Shown piece after piece: positions 54,180 to 61,821 of a stretch of 64,000 nt of DNA. The stretch lies in the NCBI RefSeq assembly GCF_021405525.1, contig NZ_JAGQAG010000001.1, positions 3,100,001-3,164,000 on the forward strand. The letters run 5' to 3'. The notes under the pieces were generated by a model that did not search any database, was not told the origin of the DNA, and was given only the letters and a program-made list of their open reading frames with translations. A program made the position numbers and the translations under genes. Source of the DNA: Ruegeria pomeroyi. Lineage in GTDB: Bacteria; Pseudomonadota; Alphaproteobacteria; Rhodobacterales; Rhodobacteraceae. Positions within the stretch are counted from its first letter, which is position 1. Each line of letters starts with the position of its first letter.

Positions 54180-54183
54180 CCAT

Positions 54184-54205
54184 GTTTGTTTGCCTTCAAA
54201 CAAAC
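54184..54205. terminator. AT-rich hairpin after the atypical rimO-linked gene
   Basis: GTTTGTTTG-CCTT-CAAACAAAC is a perfect 9-bp stem seven bases past the stop. It lacks a T-run and may instead mark the edge of the acquired segment, which fades out by about 54240-54300. Confidence 0.45.
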
Positions 54206-54337
54206 GGGATGAAACCTACGCAAAGCTGACTGACCCAGGACGCATGATGGGTTCCCAATTAATCCTCACCCTTTCCCTGCGTCCGATCCGCGCTATCGTG
54301 CAGTCGACAGACATCAGCCACTCAAAGGAACAGCCAC

Positions 54338-54580
54338 ATGTCCGACAGCCCCGATATCGCCCAGAAAGCCCCCTTTGCGGTCGAGGTGACCGAAGGCAAA
54401 TCCTATTTCTGGTGCGCCTGCGGCAAATCGCAGAAACAGCCCTTTTGCGACGGCTCGCACAAGGGGACCGCGTTTGCGCCGATAAAATACACCGCAGAGG
54501 CGGACAAGAAGGTGTTCTTTTGCGGCTGCAAGCATTCGGGCAAGCAGCCGCTCTGCGATGGCAGCCACAGCAAGCTGTGA
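54338..54580 (+). CDS. Double CDGSH iron-sulfur protein
   Basis: This 80-residue protein holds two CDGSH motifs, CACGKSQKQPFCDGSH (26-41) and CGCKHSGKQPLCDGSH (62-77), each with three Cys and one His ligating a 2Fe-2S cluster. Such small double-CDGSH proteins are soluble redox or cluster-handling proteins of unclear role. Its gene ends directly against the convergent DUF6455 gene. Confidence 0.95.
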   Translation: MSDSPDIAQKAPFAVEVTEGKSYFWCACGKSQKQPFCDGSHKGTAFAPIKYTAEADKKVFFCGCKHSGKQPLCDGSHSKL

Positions 54581-54838
54581 TCAGCGCAGGCTGTTCAGCA
54601 TCTCGGCATTGGTGCAGAACTCGGGCGCGGCCTCGGCCCGGCCCTGCTGGCAGGCCAGCCAGAGCTGGCAGGGTTCCGTGCATTCCGCGGCACGGCATCG
54701 AGTGACGAGTTCGGCGTAATCTTCCTCGGTCAGGCGTTTCTCGGCCAGTGCCTCGGTAAAGGACACGCCGATGGTGCGGGCCACCGAGCGGGTCAGCCAG
54801 AAATGCCGTTCGATATCGCCCAGGGGAATCTGAGCCAT
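54581..54838 (-). CDS. DUF6455-like small cysteine protein, copy 1
   Basis: From an ATG with GGAGA upstream this encodes 85 residues. The C-terminal half has spaced cysteines (CRAAECTEPCQLW, then FCTNAEML). It shares that pattern with the next gene, so the two are paralogues of a family resembling DUF6455, of unknown function. Four cysteines could bind metal or a cluster. The longer upstream frame overlaps its neighbour and was rejected. Confidence 0.72.
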   Translation of the reverse strand: MAQIPLGDIERHFWLTRSVARTIGVSFTEALAEKRLTEEDYAELVTRCRAAECTEPCQLWLACQQGRAEAAPEFCTNAEMLNSLR

Positions 54839-54867
54839 GGAAATCTCCTTGAACCTGTGCGGGCCGT

Positions 54868-55119
54868 CTAGGGGTGCAGACGGTCGAGCAATGCGCGGTT
54901 GCGGCAGTATTGCGGCGCCTGGAGCGCGGTGTCGCGGGTGCCGAGCCATTCGGAGCAGTGCGCGGGATTGCTGCATCCTGTACAGGCCAGAACCGCATCG
55001 CTGATCTCGTCGATGCGCAACTGACCCTTCAGGGCTGATTCCTCCAGATCGTGGCCCAACGTGGTGGCCATGCGGTCGAACAGGTCGGCGTGTTTTTTCA
55101 GCGTGTCTCGGTCGGCCAT
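54868..55119 (-). CDS. DUF6455-like small cysteine protein, copy 2
   Basis: This 83-residue paralogue carries CTGCSNPAHCSEWL and YCRNRALLDRL. It lies 29 bases upstream of copy 1, in the same direction, implying an operon. Helical N-terminal half, cysteine-rich C-terminal half, no signal peptide. Function unknown. Confidence 0.72.
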   Translation of the reverse strand: MADRDTLKKHADLFDRMATTLGHDLEESALKGQLRIDEISDAVLACTGCSNPAHCSEWLGTRDTALQAPQYCRNRALLDRLHP

Positions 55120-55190
55120 GTTGTCCTCTGCTGTCGCGGCGGCGATGGCGTCAGATTAGCGCAGAGCGCGCGCCCTGCCCTTGACGCAGG

Positions 55191-55559
55191 TCAAGCGCCC
55201 AGGCCGAGGTGATCGAGATAGGCGCGGGTGGCATCCCCCACCCGGCGGAACCGGTCGCCGCCCAGTTTCTTGCCGCCATACCAGCGGGTGACCACGATGA
55301 CATGATCGGCCAGCGCGGCGCGCTCCATCATCCGCAGAATCACCATGGCGGCGCCGGATTCGCCGTCATCGGCCTTGAGCGCGCCGCTGGGCAGCAGCGC
55401 CGCCCAGGTGTTGTGGGTTGCCTTGGCATAGGCGCGGTCCGCTTTCAGTTCGGCAAGAACCGCGTCCACCTCCTCCCGGCTGCGGGCCGGTGCGCCGCTG
55501 ACCGCGTATTTCGACCCGCGATCTGTCAGCACCACGCCCAGCCGGGTCAGCCCGGTCAC
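55191..55559 (-). CDS. IMPACT/YigZ-family protein
   Basis: The 122-residue protein has the UPF0029 features: SKYAVSGAPARSREE, ATHNTWA, DDGESG and VTRWYGGKKLGGDRF. It lacks the C-terminal domain of full-length YigZ, so it is a short form. Members are linked to translation control, with no fixed biochemical role. Its start overlaps the M48 protease stop by four bases. Confidence 0.85.
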   Translation of the reverse strand: MTGLTRLGVVLTDRGSKYAVSGAPARSREEVDAVLAELKADRAYAKATHNTWAALLPSGALKADDGESGAAMVILRMMERAALADHVIVVTRWYGGKKLGGDRFRRVGDATRAYLDHLGLGA

Positions 55560-56272
55560 TGGGTCAGGCCCAGGCTGCTGGCGGTCCGCTGCACCGTCTG
55601 GATGCGGGCGGCATTGGGCGGGTGCGATCCCAGGAACCGGTCGCCCGGATCGGGAATGCGCGAGAAGAAATGCGCCCCCACCAGCGGGTTGTAACCGGCC
55701 TTGTGGGTGATCACCGTACCCAGCTCATCGGCCTCCAGCTCATATTCCTTGGAGTAGGTGAGCGCACCCACGCTGGCGCCGATCTGTGTGGCGGCGTCGA
55801 TGGTCGAGGACCCGCCCCCCGCCAGCCCCGCCAGACCGCCCAGGATGATGGCACCAGCGACGGCGCTGGCATTCTGACGCGCCAGATGGCCGCGAATGTG
55901 ATGCGCCGCCTCATGCCCCATGACAAAGGCAAGCTCGTCGGCATTGCGCGCGGTGGCAATCATGGACCGGGTAAAGATGATCAGCGGCCTGCCGTTCTTG
56001 TCCACGGTCTGATATGCGTTGACCGGCGCCTTGGGGTTGGGGTCGACCTCGATCTTGAAATCGCAATTGGCGCCCTGGGTGCGCTGCTGGCATTCGCGCA
56101 CCGCCACCGGGCGCACCCGTGCCGAAACGCTGGCAAAGGCCGATTGCGCCGCGCTTGCGCTCAACGGCGGACTGTCCGGGACCGACGGCAGAGGTGCGAC
56201 GGGTCCGGGATCGGACACCTCGCACGCAGACAACAAGCCAAGCGCAACCGTCAGAAACAGAAACCGCCGCAT
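55556..56272 (-). CDS. M48-family metalloprotease lipoprotein
   Basis: The 238-residue protein has a lipobox (LLSAC, C16) and the zinc-protease motif HEAAHH near residue 122 with a downstream ELEADELG carrying the third ligand. It resembles periplasmic Zn proteases of the BepA/LoiP type that assist outer-membrane quality control, but lacks their TPR region. It is coupled to the IMPACT-family gene by an ATGA overlap. Confidence 0.9.
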   Translation of the reverse strand: MRRFLFLTVALGLLSACEVSDPGPVAPLPSVPDSPPLSASAAQSAFASVSARVRPVAVRECQQRTQGANCDFKIEVDPNPKAPVNAYQTVDKNGRPLIIFTRSMIATARNADELAFVMGHEAAHHIRGHLARQNASAVAGAIILGGLAGLAGGGSSTIDAATQIGASVGALTYSKEYELEADELGTVITHKAGYNPLVGAHFFSRIPDPGDRFLGSHPPNAARIQTVQRTASSLGLTQ

Positions 56273-56392
56273 GGGAAACCTTTATCGTTTTTCGACATTC
56301 AGGTCAGAGTTTAGCCTGCGCGCCGGGCGGCTTCCAGCCCCAGCCGCGCGCGCGGGCTTGCATTGGCCGGACGCCGCCGTCACTGTGACGAT

Positions 56393-56632
56393 ATGTTTAC
56401 CATCGAACATGAATTCGACTCGACCGTGATCACGCTTGTCGACGAGGGAGAGACCCCCTTGCAAGAGGATGTGGTCATCAATTCCTTTGCCGAATGCGTG
56501 ACGGTCGAGCAATACGACCCGCGCACCGAAACCATGCAAAAGATCACCCTTTCGCCCGAACAGCTGCGCGATCTGGCGGCGGCGCTGGATCTGCCCGAGG
56601 GGGTGTATCAGCTGCGCGAGGTGCCGGGCTGA
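56393..56632 (+). CDS. Small conserved-type hypothetical protein
   Basis: Seventy-nine residues from the ATG at 56393, acidic and without signal peptide or cysteine pairs. LSPEQLRDLAAALDLPEGVYQLREV near its end looks like a folded helix-turn segment. No family was recognised and no good ribosome binding site is present, but codon use is coding-like. Confidence 0.6.
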   Translation: MFTIEHEFDSTVITLVDEGETPLQEDVVINSFAECVTVEQYDPRTETMQKITLSPEQLRDLAAALDLPEGVYQLREVPG

Positions 56633-56635
56633 CCC

Positions 56636-56914
56636 TCAGCCCCCCAGATAGACAAAGGTCTTGTCACGCGCGGTCTGGCCGCGCCTGAGGTCCAGTCGGC
56701 TGGGTGCCACGCCCATGGCGCGGGCCAGGAGTTTGCGCACCGCCTCATTGGCCTTGCCGTCCTCGGGCGGGGCAGTGACGGTGATCCGCAACACCTCTCC
56801 CGCCAGGGTCACGCTGTCGCGCGCGGCCTTTGGTGTGACACGCAGGACAATCTCTTGCCCCGGCCGGGCCAGGTGCGACAGATCGGGGAGGGATTTGACC
56901 TTGGGCTTTGCCAT
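56636..56914 (-). CDS. DUF167 (UPF0235/YggU) family protein
   Basis: The 92-residue protein has the DUF167 core VTPKAARDSV followed by APPEDGKANEAVRKLLA and the closing GQTARDKTF. A small alpha/beta protein of unknown function. Convergent with the preceding small gene, three bases apart. Confidence 0.9.
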   Translation of the reverse strand: MAKPKVKSLPDLSHLARPGQEIVLRVTPKAARDSVTLAGEVLRITVTAPPEDGKANEAVRKLLARAMGVAPSRLDLRRGQTARDKTFVYLGG

Positions 56915-56957
56915 GCCTCCGTTCTACAGGGTTCGGCGCAAAAGCCCAGCCTGGTGC

Positions 56958-57140
56958 TCAGTACCACTCTTCTCCGCGCGGCCCCAGGTAATAAGCGGTT
57001 GCCGCCGCGCGCGCGTCGCTGTCGCGCTGCGCCGTGGGTGGTGGCAGGCTGCCGGGATACTGGGTCACTGGCGGCGGTTCTGTCGTGGCACAAGCGCTCA
57101 GCGCCAGAAGCGCCACCAGCGGAATGGCATGCGGGATCAT
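56958..57140 (-). CDS. Small predicted lipoprotein
   Basis: Sixty residues: a signal sequence with lipobox LSAC (C17) and a short Pro-rich, Tyr-ended mature part (GPRGEEWY). Probably anchored to the inner leaflet of the outer membrane. No family assignment. A ribosome binding site (AAGGAGACC) precedes the ATG. Confidence 0.68.
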   Translation of the reverse strand: MIPHAIPLVALLALSACATTEPPPVTQYPGSLPPPTAQRDSDARAAATAYYLGPRGEEWY

Positions 57141-57289
57141 GACGGGGTCTCCTTCGGGTGACGCATGCTAGCACGTCCGTGCGCGCACCCGGCGCGGCAA
57201 AAGCAGACCCTCACGCAGGATTTACCCTTGAAACTCCGCGCCCTCTCACCGAGATAGCGAAGAAGGATTTATGTGAAAAGGATTTACAT

Positions 57290-57868
57290 ATGCCGCCGCG
57301 CAACGACGCCGCCCTGGAGTTCCTGTTGACCCGCCGGTCGCGCCCAGCCAAGACGCTGACCGCCCCGGCGCCCAGCCGCCAAGAGTTGGTGTCGTTGCTG
57401 ACCGCCGCCGCCCGCAGCCCCGATCACGGCAAGCTGGAGCCCTGGCGCTTTGTCGTGCTGGAACAGGGCGCGATGGCGCGGCTGGCCGATCTGGCCGAGG
57501 CGCGCGGACAGGCGCTGGGCAAGCAGGACGAGGATATCGCCAAGGGGCGGGCGCAATTCGATCAGGGCATTCTGGCGGTGGCTGTGATCGAGGTGCAGAA
57601 GGACAGCCCCAAGATCCCGGCGATCGAACAGACCTATTCGGCTGGCGCGGTCTGCCTGGCGTTGCTGAACGCGGCGCTTGCGGCAGGCTGGGGCGCCAAC
57701 TGGCTGAGCGGCTGGCCCTCGCATGACCGCGCATTCTGTGCCGAGGGGCTGGGGCTTGAAGCCCATGAACGGGTGGCCGGCCTGATCCATATCGCCACCG
57801 AAACCAGCGCCCCGCCCGACAGGCCCCGACCGGATCTGGAGGCCATCACCACCTGGGTCTCGGCATGA
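57290..57868 (+). CDS. Nitroreductase family protein (YdjA-like)
   Basis: From the ATG at 57290 (AAAGGA upstream) the product has 192 residues, near the E. coli YdjA length. FMN-binding features are the early TRRSRPAK, AARSPDHGKLEPWRFVV, and SAGAVCLALLNAALAAGWGANW. It is an FMN, NAD(P)H-dependent oxidoreductase with an undefined substrate. The stop overlaps the next gene by four bases. Confidence 0.88.
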   Translation: MPPRNDAALEFLLTRRSRPAKTLTAPAPSRQELVSLLTAAARSPDHGKLEPWRFVVLEQGAMARLADLAEARGQALGKQDEDIAKGRAQFDQGILAVAVIEVQKDSPKIPAIEQTYSAGAVCLALLNAALAAGWGANWLSGWPSHDRAFCAEGLGLEAHERVAGLIHIATETSAPPDRPRPDLEAITTWVSA

Positions 57869-58560
57869 TCATCGTCAACGCTTTCCTCGCCGCGCTGGGC
57901 CAGATCGGCGATCCGCGCTTTCGCAAGGTGCTGGGTCTGGGTGTGGGCCTGACGCTGGCGCTGCTGGTGGCGGTCTATGCGCTGTTCCTGTGGCTGATCC
58001 AATGGCTGGTCGGCCCCGAAGTCACCCTTCCGGTGCTGGGCGAGGTGACCTGGGTCGGGGGGTTGCTCAGCGTGTCGTCGCTGATCTTCATGCTGGTGTT
58101 GTCGGTGTTCCTGATGGTGCCGGTGGCCTCGGCCATCACCTCCATGTTCCTGGACGAGGTAGCGCAGGCGGTCGAGGACCGGCATTACCCGAACCTCCCC
58201 CCTGCAACCACGGTTCCGTTTGGAGAGGCGCTCAAGGACACGGTCAACTTTCTGGGTGTGCTGATCGCGGCCAACCTGGCGGCCTTTGTCCTCTATGCCA
58301 TGTTCGCGCCTTTTGCGCTGTTCATCTTCTGGGGGCTGAACGGGTTCCTGCTGGGCCGCGAGTATTTCACCCTGGCCGCGATGCGCCGGGTCGGCCGGGC
58401 CGAGGCACGCCGCTTGCGCTCGAAACACCTGATGACGATCTGGCTTGCCGGTGCCCTGATGGCGATCCCGCTGTCGGTGCCGCTGGTGAACCTGCTGATC
58501 CCGATCCTGGGCGCGGCCACTTTCACCCATATCTTTCATGCGGTGAACGGCACGCGCTGA
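57865..58560 (+). CDS. EI24-domain membrane protein
   Basis: The 231-residue protein has about four to five membrane helices and the EI24/CysZ layout (FLMVPVASAITSMFLDEVAQAVE, then GLNGFLLGREYFTLAAMRR). CysZ members carry sulfate, but this divergent group's role is unknown. It is coupled to the nitroreductase gene by an ATGA overlap. Confidence 0.85.
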   Translation: MIIVNAFLAALGQIGDPRFRKVLGLGVGLTLALLVAVYALFLWLIQWLVGPEVTLPVLGEVTWVGGLLSVSSLIFMLVLSVFLMVPVASAITSMFLDEVAQAVEDRHYPNLPPATTVPFGEALKDTVNFLGVLIAANLAAFVLYAMFAPFALFIFWGLNGFLLGREYFTLAAMRRVGRAEARRLRSKHLMTIWLAGALMAIPLSVPLVNLLIPILGAATFTHIFHAVNGTR

Positions 58561-58592
58561 ACGCTGTGGAGGGGCACCGGGGTGCCCCGCCC

Positions 58593-58868
58593 TCACTCCA
58601 GCGGCGGCATCACCTTGAGCAGGTTGATGTCGTCGACGCTGATCCACCCGGACAGGATGATGCCCCCGATGATCGCCCAGAGCACCACCGTAAGACCGGT
58701 GGTGATCCAGGCCTTGGTTTTCAGATGGTGATGCTCGGGGGCACCGGCATGGGTGCCGGGCACGATATCACCCAGATCGCCCTGCGTGCGCACGCGGATC
58801 GGCAACACGATCAGGAAGGTCATGAACCAGATGACCGAGAACAGCACCAATGCGGATGTGATCGACAT
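58593..58868 (-). CDS. DUF1467 small membrane protein
   Basis: Ninety-one residues with two membrane helices (about 6-24 and 55-75) and the conserved ALVLFSVIWFMTFLIVLPIRV start of DUF1467, a family confined largely to alphaproteobacteria and of unknown role. It lies 33 bases behind the epimerase gene on the same strand. Confidence 0.88.
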   Translation of the reverse strand: MSITSALVLFSVIWFMTFLIVLPIRVRTQGDLGDIVPGTHAGAPEHHHLKTKAWITTGLTVVLWAIIGGIILSGWISVDDINLLKVMPPLE

Positions 58869-58901
58869 GTTCGCCCCCTTTGGGTTTCCCCCTGATATGG
58901 G

Positions 58902-59306
58902 TCAGACCTGCTCCAGTTCCACCAGGCAGCCGTTGAAATCCTTCGGATGCAGGAACAGCACCGGCTTGCCATGGGCCCCGATCTTGGGTTCGCCCGTGCC
59001 CAGCACCCGGGCGCCGGTGGATTTCAGGTGGTCGCGCGCGGCGATGATATCCTCGACCTCGTAGCAGACATGGTGGATGCCGCCCGAGGGGTTCTTGTCC
59101 AGAAAGCCCTGGATCGGGCTGTTCTCGCCCAGCGGATAGAGCAGTTCGATCTTGGTATTGGGCAGTTCGATGAACACCACGGTCACGCCATGGTCGGGTT
59201 CGTCCTGCGGCGCACCCACCTTGGCGCCCAGCGCGCTGCGGTATTGCGCGGACGCGGCCTCGAGATCCGGTACGGCAATGGCGACATGGTTCAAACGGCC
59301 GATCAT
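58902..59306 (-). CDS. mce: Methylmalonyl-CoA epimerase
   Basis: This 134-residue glyoxalase-fold protein starts MIGRLNHVAIAVPDLE and carries the metal ligands of the family (H7 in LNHVAI, then GIHHVCYEV and VELEQV). It interconverts the (2R) and (2S) methylmalonyl-CoA epimers between propionyl-CoA carboxylase and mutase, which needs MeaB, encoded at 23.9 kb. GGAGGAT precedes the start at 59306; a longer open frame is unsupported. Confidence 0.93.
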   Translation of the reverse strand: MIGRLNHVAIAVPDLEAASAQYRSALGAKVGAPQDEPDHGVTVVFIELPNTKIELLYPLGENSPIQGFLDKNPSGGIHHVCYEVEDIIAARDHLKSTGARVLGTGEPKIGAHGKPVLFLHPKDFNGCLVELEQV

Positions 59307-59443
59307 GATCATCCTCCAATGGTTCATCGGGTTGGGCGTCTTATGCGGCCTGCCGCCGGTCGGGGCAAGTGCGCCAAATCGCCCATTAACGTCCTGTTAG
59401 CCGGCGTGACCTAGCGTTGAGGGGTCTGCTGAAGGAGCCAGCC

Positions 59444-60163
59444 ATGGATGATTCTGATCCCTTTGCCACCCCGCACCGGCTGCCGACGGTTACCCGCCCG
59501 CTGCTGGGGCTGACCATTCTCGTGGTCGAGGACAGTCGCTTCGCCTGCGAGGCGATGCGCCTGTTGTGCCTGCGCAGCGGCGCCCGTATCAGGCGCGCGG
59601 ATTGCCTGAAATCGGCACGCAGGCATTTGCAGATCTACCGCCCCTCGGTGATCATCGTCGATATGGGGCTGCCCGACGGCTCGGGCGCCGACCTGATCGA
59701 GGAGATGGCCCATACCGCGCCCCGGATCGGAGTGATCCTGGGTACTTCGGGCGACGATGGCGCCGAAGAAATGGCGCTGGAGGCCGGCGCCGACGGGTTC
59801 CTGGCCAAACCGGTGACCTCGCTCGCGACCTTTCAGGCCGAAATCCTGTCGCGCCTGCCCGCCGACCGGCAACCGACCGGACCGCGCATCCTGCATGACG
59901 AGCGCATCCGCCCCGATCCCATCGCCTATCAGGATGACATGGCCCATGTGGCCGACGTGCTGAGCGAAAAGTCCGACCCCCAGACGCTGGACTATGTTGC
60001 GCAATTCCTGCTGGGATTGGCGCGCAGCGCCGAGGATCACGCGCTGGCCTCGGCCGCGCAGGCGCTGGCCCGCACCCGCGCCTGCGGTGCCCCCGTCACC
60101 TCGGATACGGCGCGGATCGCGGGGCTGGTGCAGGAGCGTCTGAACCACAGAAAGGCCATCTGA
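59444..60163 (+). CDS. Response regulator with REC domain and unassigned C-terminus
   Basis: The 239-residue protein has a receiver domain at about 24-140: acidic pair in VVEDS, phosphoacceptor Asp in IIVDMGLPD, the Thr of LGTSGDD and the Lys of LAKPV. The remaining 100 residues are mostly helical (HVADVLSEKSDPQTLDYVAQFLLGLARS) and match no output domain known to me. GAAGGAG precedes the ATG. No histidine kinase gene is nearby. A 35-residue membrane peptide follows at once. Confidence 0.87.
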   Translation: MDDSDPFATPHRLPTVTRPLLGLTILVVEDSRFACEAMRLLCLRSGARIRRADCLKSARRHLQIYRPSVIIVDMGLPDGSGADLIEEMAHTAPRIGVILGTSGDDGAEEMALEAGADGFLAKPVTSLATFQAEILSRLPADRQPTGPRILHDERIRPDPIAYQDDMAHVADVLSEKSDPQTLDYVAQFLLGLARSAEDHALASAAQALARTRACGAPVTSDTARIAGLVQERLNHRKAI

Positions 60164-60164
60164 G

Positions 60165-60272
60165 ATGACCGGGTTGCTGCCCATCGCCATCGTGACCGCC
60201 GGTGTTCTGTTCTACGCCCTGAACGGGCATAAGACTCCCGTTCCGCGACACAAGCGGGTCGGGCCACGCTGA
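60165..60272 (+). CDS. 35-residue membrane peptide
   Basis: A short frame starts one base after the response regulator stop (TGAGATG). It encodes one hydrophobic helix (GLLPIAIVTAGVLFYAL) followed by a basic tail (HKTPVPRHKRVGPR). The position implies translational coupling. Single-helix peptides of this kind can modulate sensors or transporters, but nothing specific can be said here. Confidence 0.55.
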   Translation: MTGLLPIAIVTAGVLFYALNGHKTPVPRHKRVGPR

Positions 60273-60380
60273 TCCTGCCGCCATCCCGGTGGGGCGGCAC
60301 ACGGTCACGAGCATGATCCGCCAGCTCGGTCGGCGCCTAACACCGGCAGAGCTGGTACTACCTTGGGGTCGCAAAACGTG

Positions 60381-60409
60381 TTTACCTTTCGTTCTCACCC
60401 GCCTAGAGT
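60381..60409 (+). promoter_or_regulatory. Candidate promoter of the restriction-modification unit
   Basis: TTTACC-N17-TAGAGT lies about 50 bases before the MT-A70 gene. Spacing is ideal and both hexamers are moderate matches to sigma70 elements. Confidence 0.4.
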
Positions 60410-60457
60410 GAACATCCCCGCAAAAGGGGCGTGACAATCGGGGGGGAAGACCGCAAT

Positions 60458-61099
60458 ATGTTGGACATGTCTCAATCAGCCTCTCAAGATCTGTCAGATT
60501 TCCTGGGTGACGACCGCTTCGCCACCGTGATGGCCGACCCGCCCTGGCGGTTCACCAACCGCACTGGCAAGGTTGCACCCGAACACAAGCGGCTGGCACG
60601 CTATCCGACCATGACGCTGGAGGATATCTGTGCCCTGCCGGTAGCCGATTATCTCGAGGATCGGGCGCATTGCTATCTCTGGGTGCCCAACGCCCTGCTG
60701 CCCGAAGGCTTGCAGGTGCTCAGCGCCTGGGGGTTCGAATACAAGTCCAACATCGTCTGGCACAAGGTGCGCAAGGATGGCGGCTCGGACGGGCGCGGCG
60801 TGGGGTTCTATTTCCGCAACGTGACCGAGCTGTTGCTGTTCGGCACCAAGGGCAAGAATGCCCGCACGCTGGCGCCGGGCCGGCGGCAGGTCAACATGAT
60901 GCAGACCCGCAAGCGCGAACATTCGCGCAAGCCCGACGAGCAATACGAACTGATCGAGGGCTGTTCCTGGGGGCCCTATCTGGAGATGTTCGGGCGCGGC
61001 GTCCGCGACGGCTGGACCGTCTGGGGCAATCAGGCCGATGCCGATTACAAGCCCAGTTGGAAGACCTATTCCTATAACTCCGGCGTCGCGGCCGAGTAA
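60458..61099 (+). CDS. MT-A70 family adenine-N6 methyltransferase
   Basis: The 213-residue protein has the catalytic DPPW motif (MADPPWRF, about 26-33) and the MT-A70 body (YLWVPNALLPEGLQVL, FYFRNVTELLLFGTKG, REHSRKPDEQYELIE). Bacterial members methylate adenine N6 in DNA. One base separates it from a BglII-like nuclease gene, so it is probably the protective methylase of that pair. Starts MLDM and the later MSQS are both possible. Composition is like the surrounding chromosome. Confidence 0.9.
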   Translation: MLDMSQSASQDLSDFLGDDRFATVMADPPWRFTNRTGKVAPEHKRLARYPTMTLEDICALPVADYLEDRAHCYLWVPNALLPEGLQVLSAWGFEYKSNIVWHKVRKDGGSDGRGVGFYFRNVTELLLFGTKGKNARTLAPGRRQVNMMQTRKREHSRKPDEQYELIEGCSWGPYLEMFGRGVRDGWTVWGNQADADYKPSWKTYSYNSGVAAE

Positions 61100-61100
61100 C

Positions 61101-61814
61101 ATGGCCCGCAGTATCGACGATGCGGTGTTCGATCCGGGCGGCGCGGTCGAGGCGCAGCTGGGCTGGACACTCGGTGCGCGCTACTCGGTGGCCAGCTATC
61201 GAAGTGCCGCCGCCGTGATCGCCCAGCGCGCGCCTGCCGAACTGGCCGCGATCCTGCGCATCCTCGACGCCTTTACCATCAGCCGCACCGAAATCCGCTC
61301 GCCCGGCGGCAACCGGATGTCGGCCACCACCCGCTTTGCCGATCTGGCGGCGGCCGAGGGGTTTCACCAGGAGGTCCGGATCGAGGCCGATCTGACCGTC
61401 CGCCTGCGCGAGGGCAAGGGCGAGAACGCGCCCGAGATCGACCGCATCCTGCGCGCCGATTACATCCACAATCACCTGGTCGATTTCTGGCGCGGCCGGG
61501 TGGCCTTTGACTACGAGTGGAACAGCAAGGACCAGACCTATGACCGCGATCTCTACGCCTTTCGCAGCTTCTTCGAGGCGGGCGTGATCGACGTGGGCGT
61601 CATCGTCACCCGGGCGCTGCCGCCCGAGTTCTTTCAGTCGCTGGGCTATTGCCTGGACAAGGATGGCAACGAGACAGCCAGCACCGTGGCGGCCAAGTTC
61701 GGAGCCAGCACCACCGGCACCCACAAGCTGCTCAGCCGCATCGCGGCGGGGCGCAGCGGCGGCTGTCCGGTGCTGGTCTTCGGGATACGCCCCGGCAACA
61801 TCACACCGGACTGA
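61101..61814 (+). CDS. BglII/BstYI-family type II restriction endonuclease
   Basis: The 237-residue protein matches the BglII-type endonuclease family: RADYIHNHLVDFWRGRV, then DYEWNSKDQTYDRDLYAFR and GVIDVGVIVTR, followed by FGASTTGTHKL and a closing GGCPVLVFGIRPG. Family members recognise GATC-cored sites (AGATCT, RGATCY). Paired with the adjacent adenine methylase it would form a complete two-gene restriction-modification system. The exact site cannot be read off. Confidence 0.85.
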   Translation: MARSIDDAVFDPGGAVEAQLGWTLGARYSVASYRSAAAVIAQRAPAELAAILRILDAFTISRTEIRSPGGNRMSATTRFADLAAAEGFHQEVRIEADLTVRLREGKGENAPEIDRILRADYIHNHLVDFWRGRVAFDYEWNSKDQTYDRDLYAFRSFFEAGVIDVGVIVTRALPPEFFQSLGYCLDKDGNETASTVAAKFGASTTGTHKLLSRIAAGRSGGCPVLVFGIRPGNITPD

Positions 61815-61821
61815 ACCGCGC

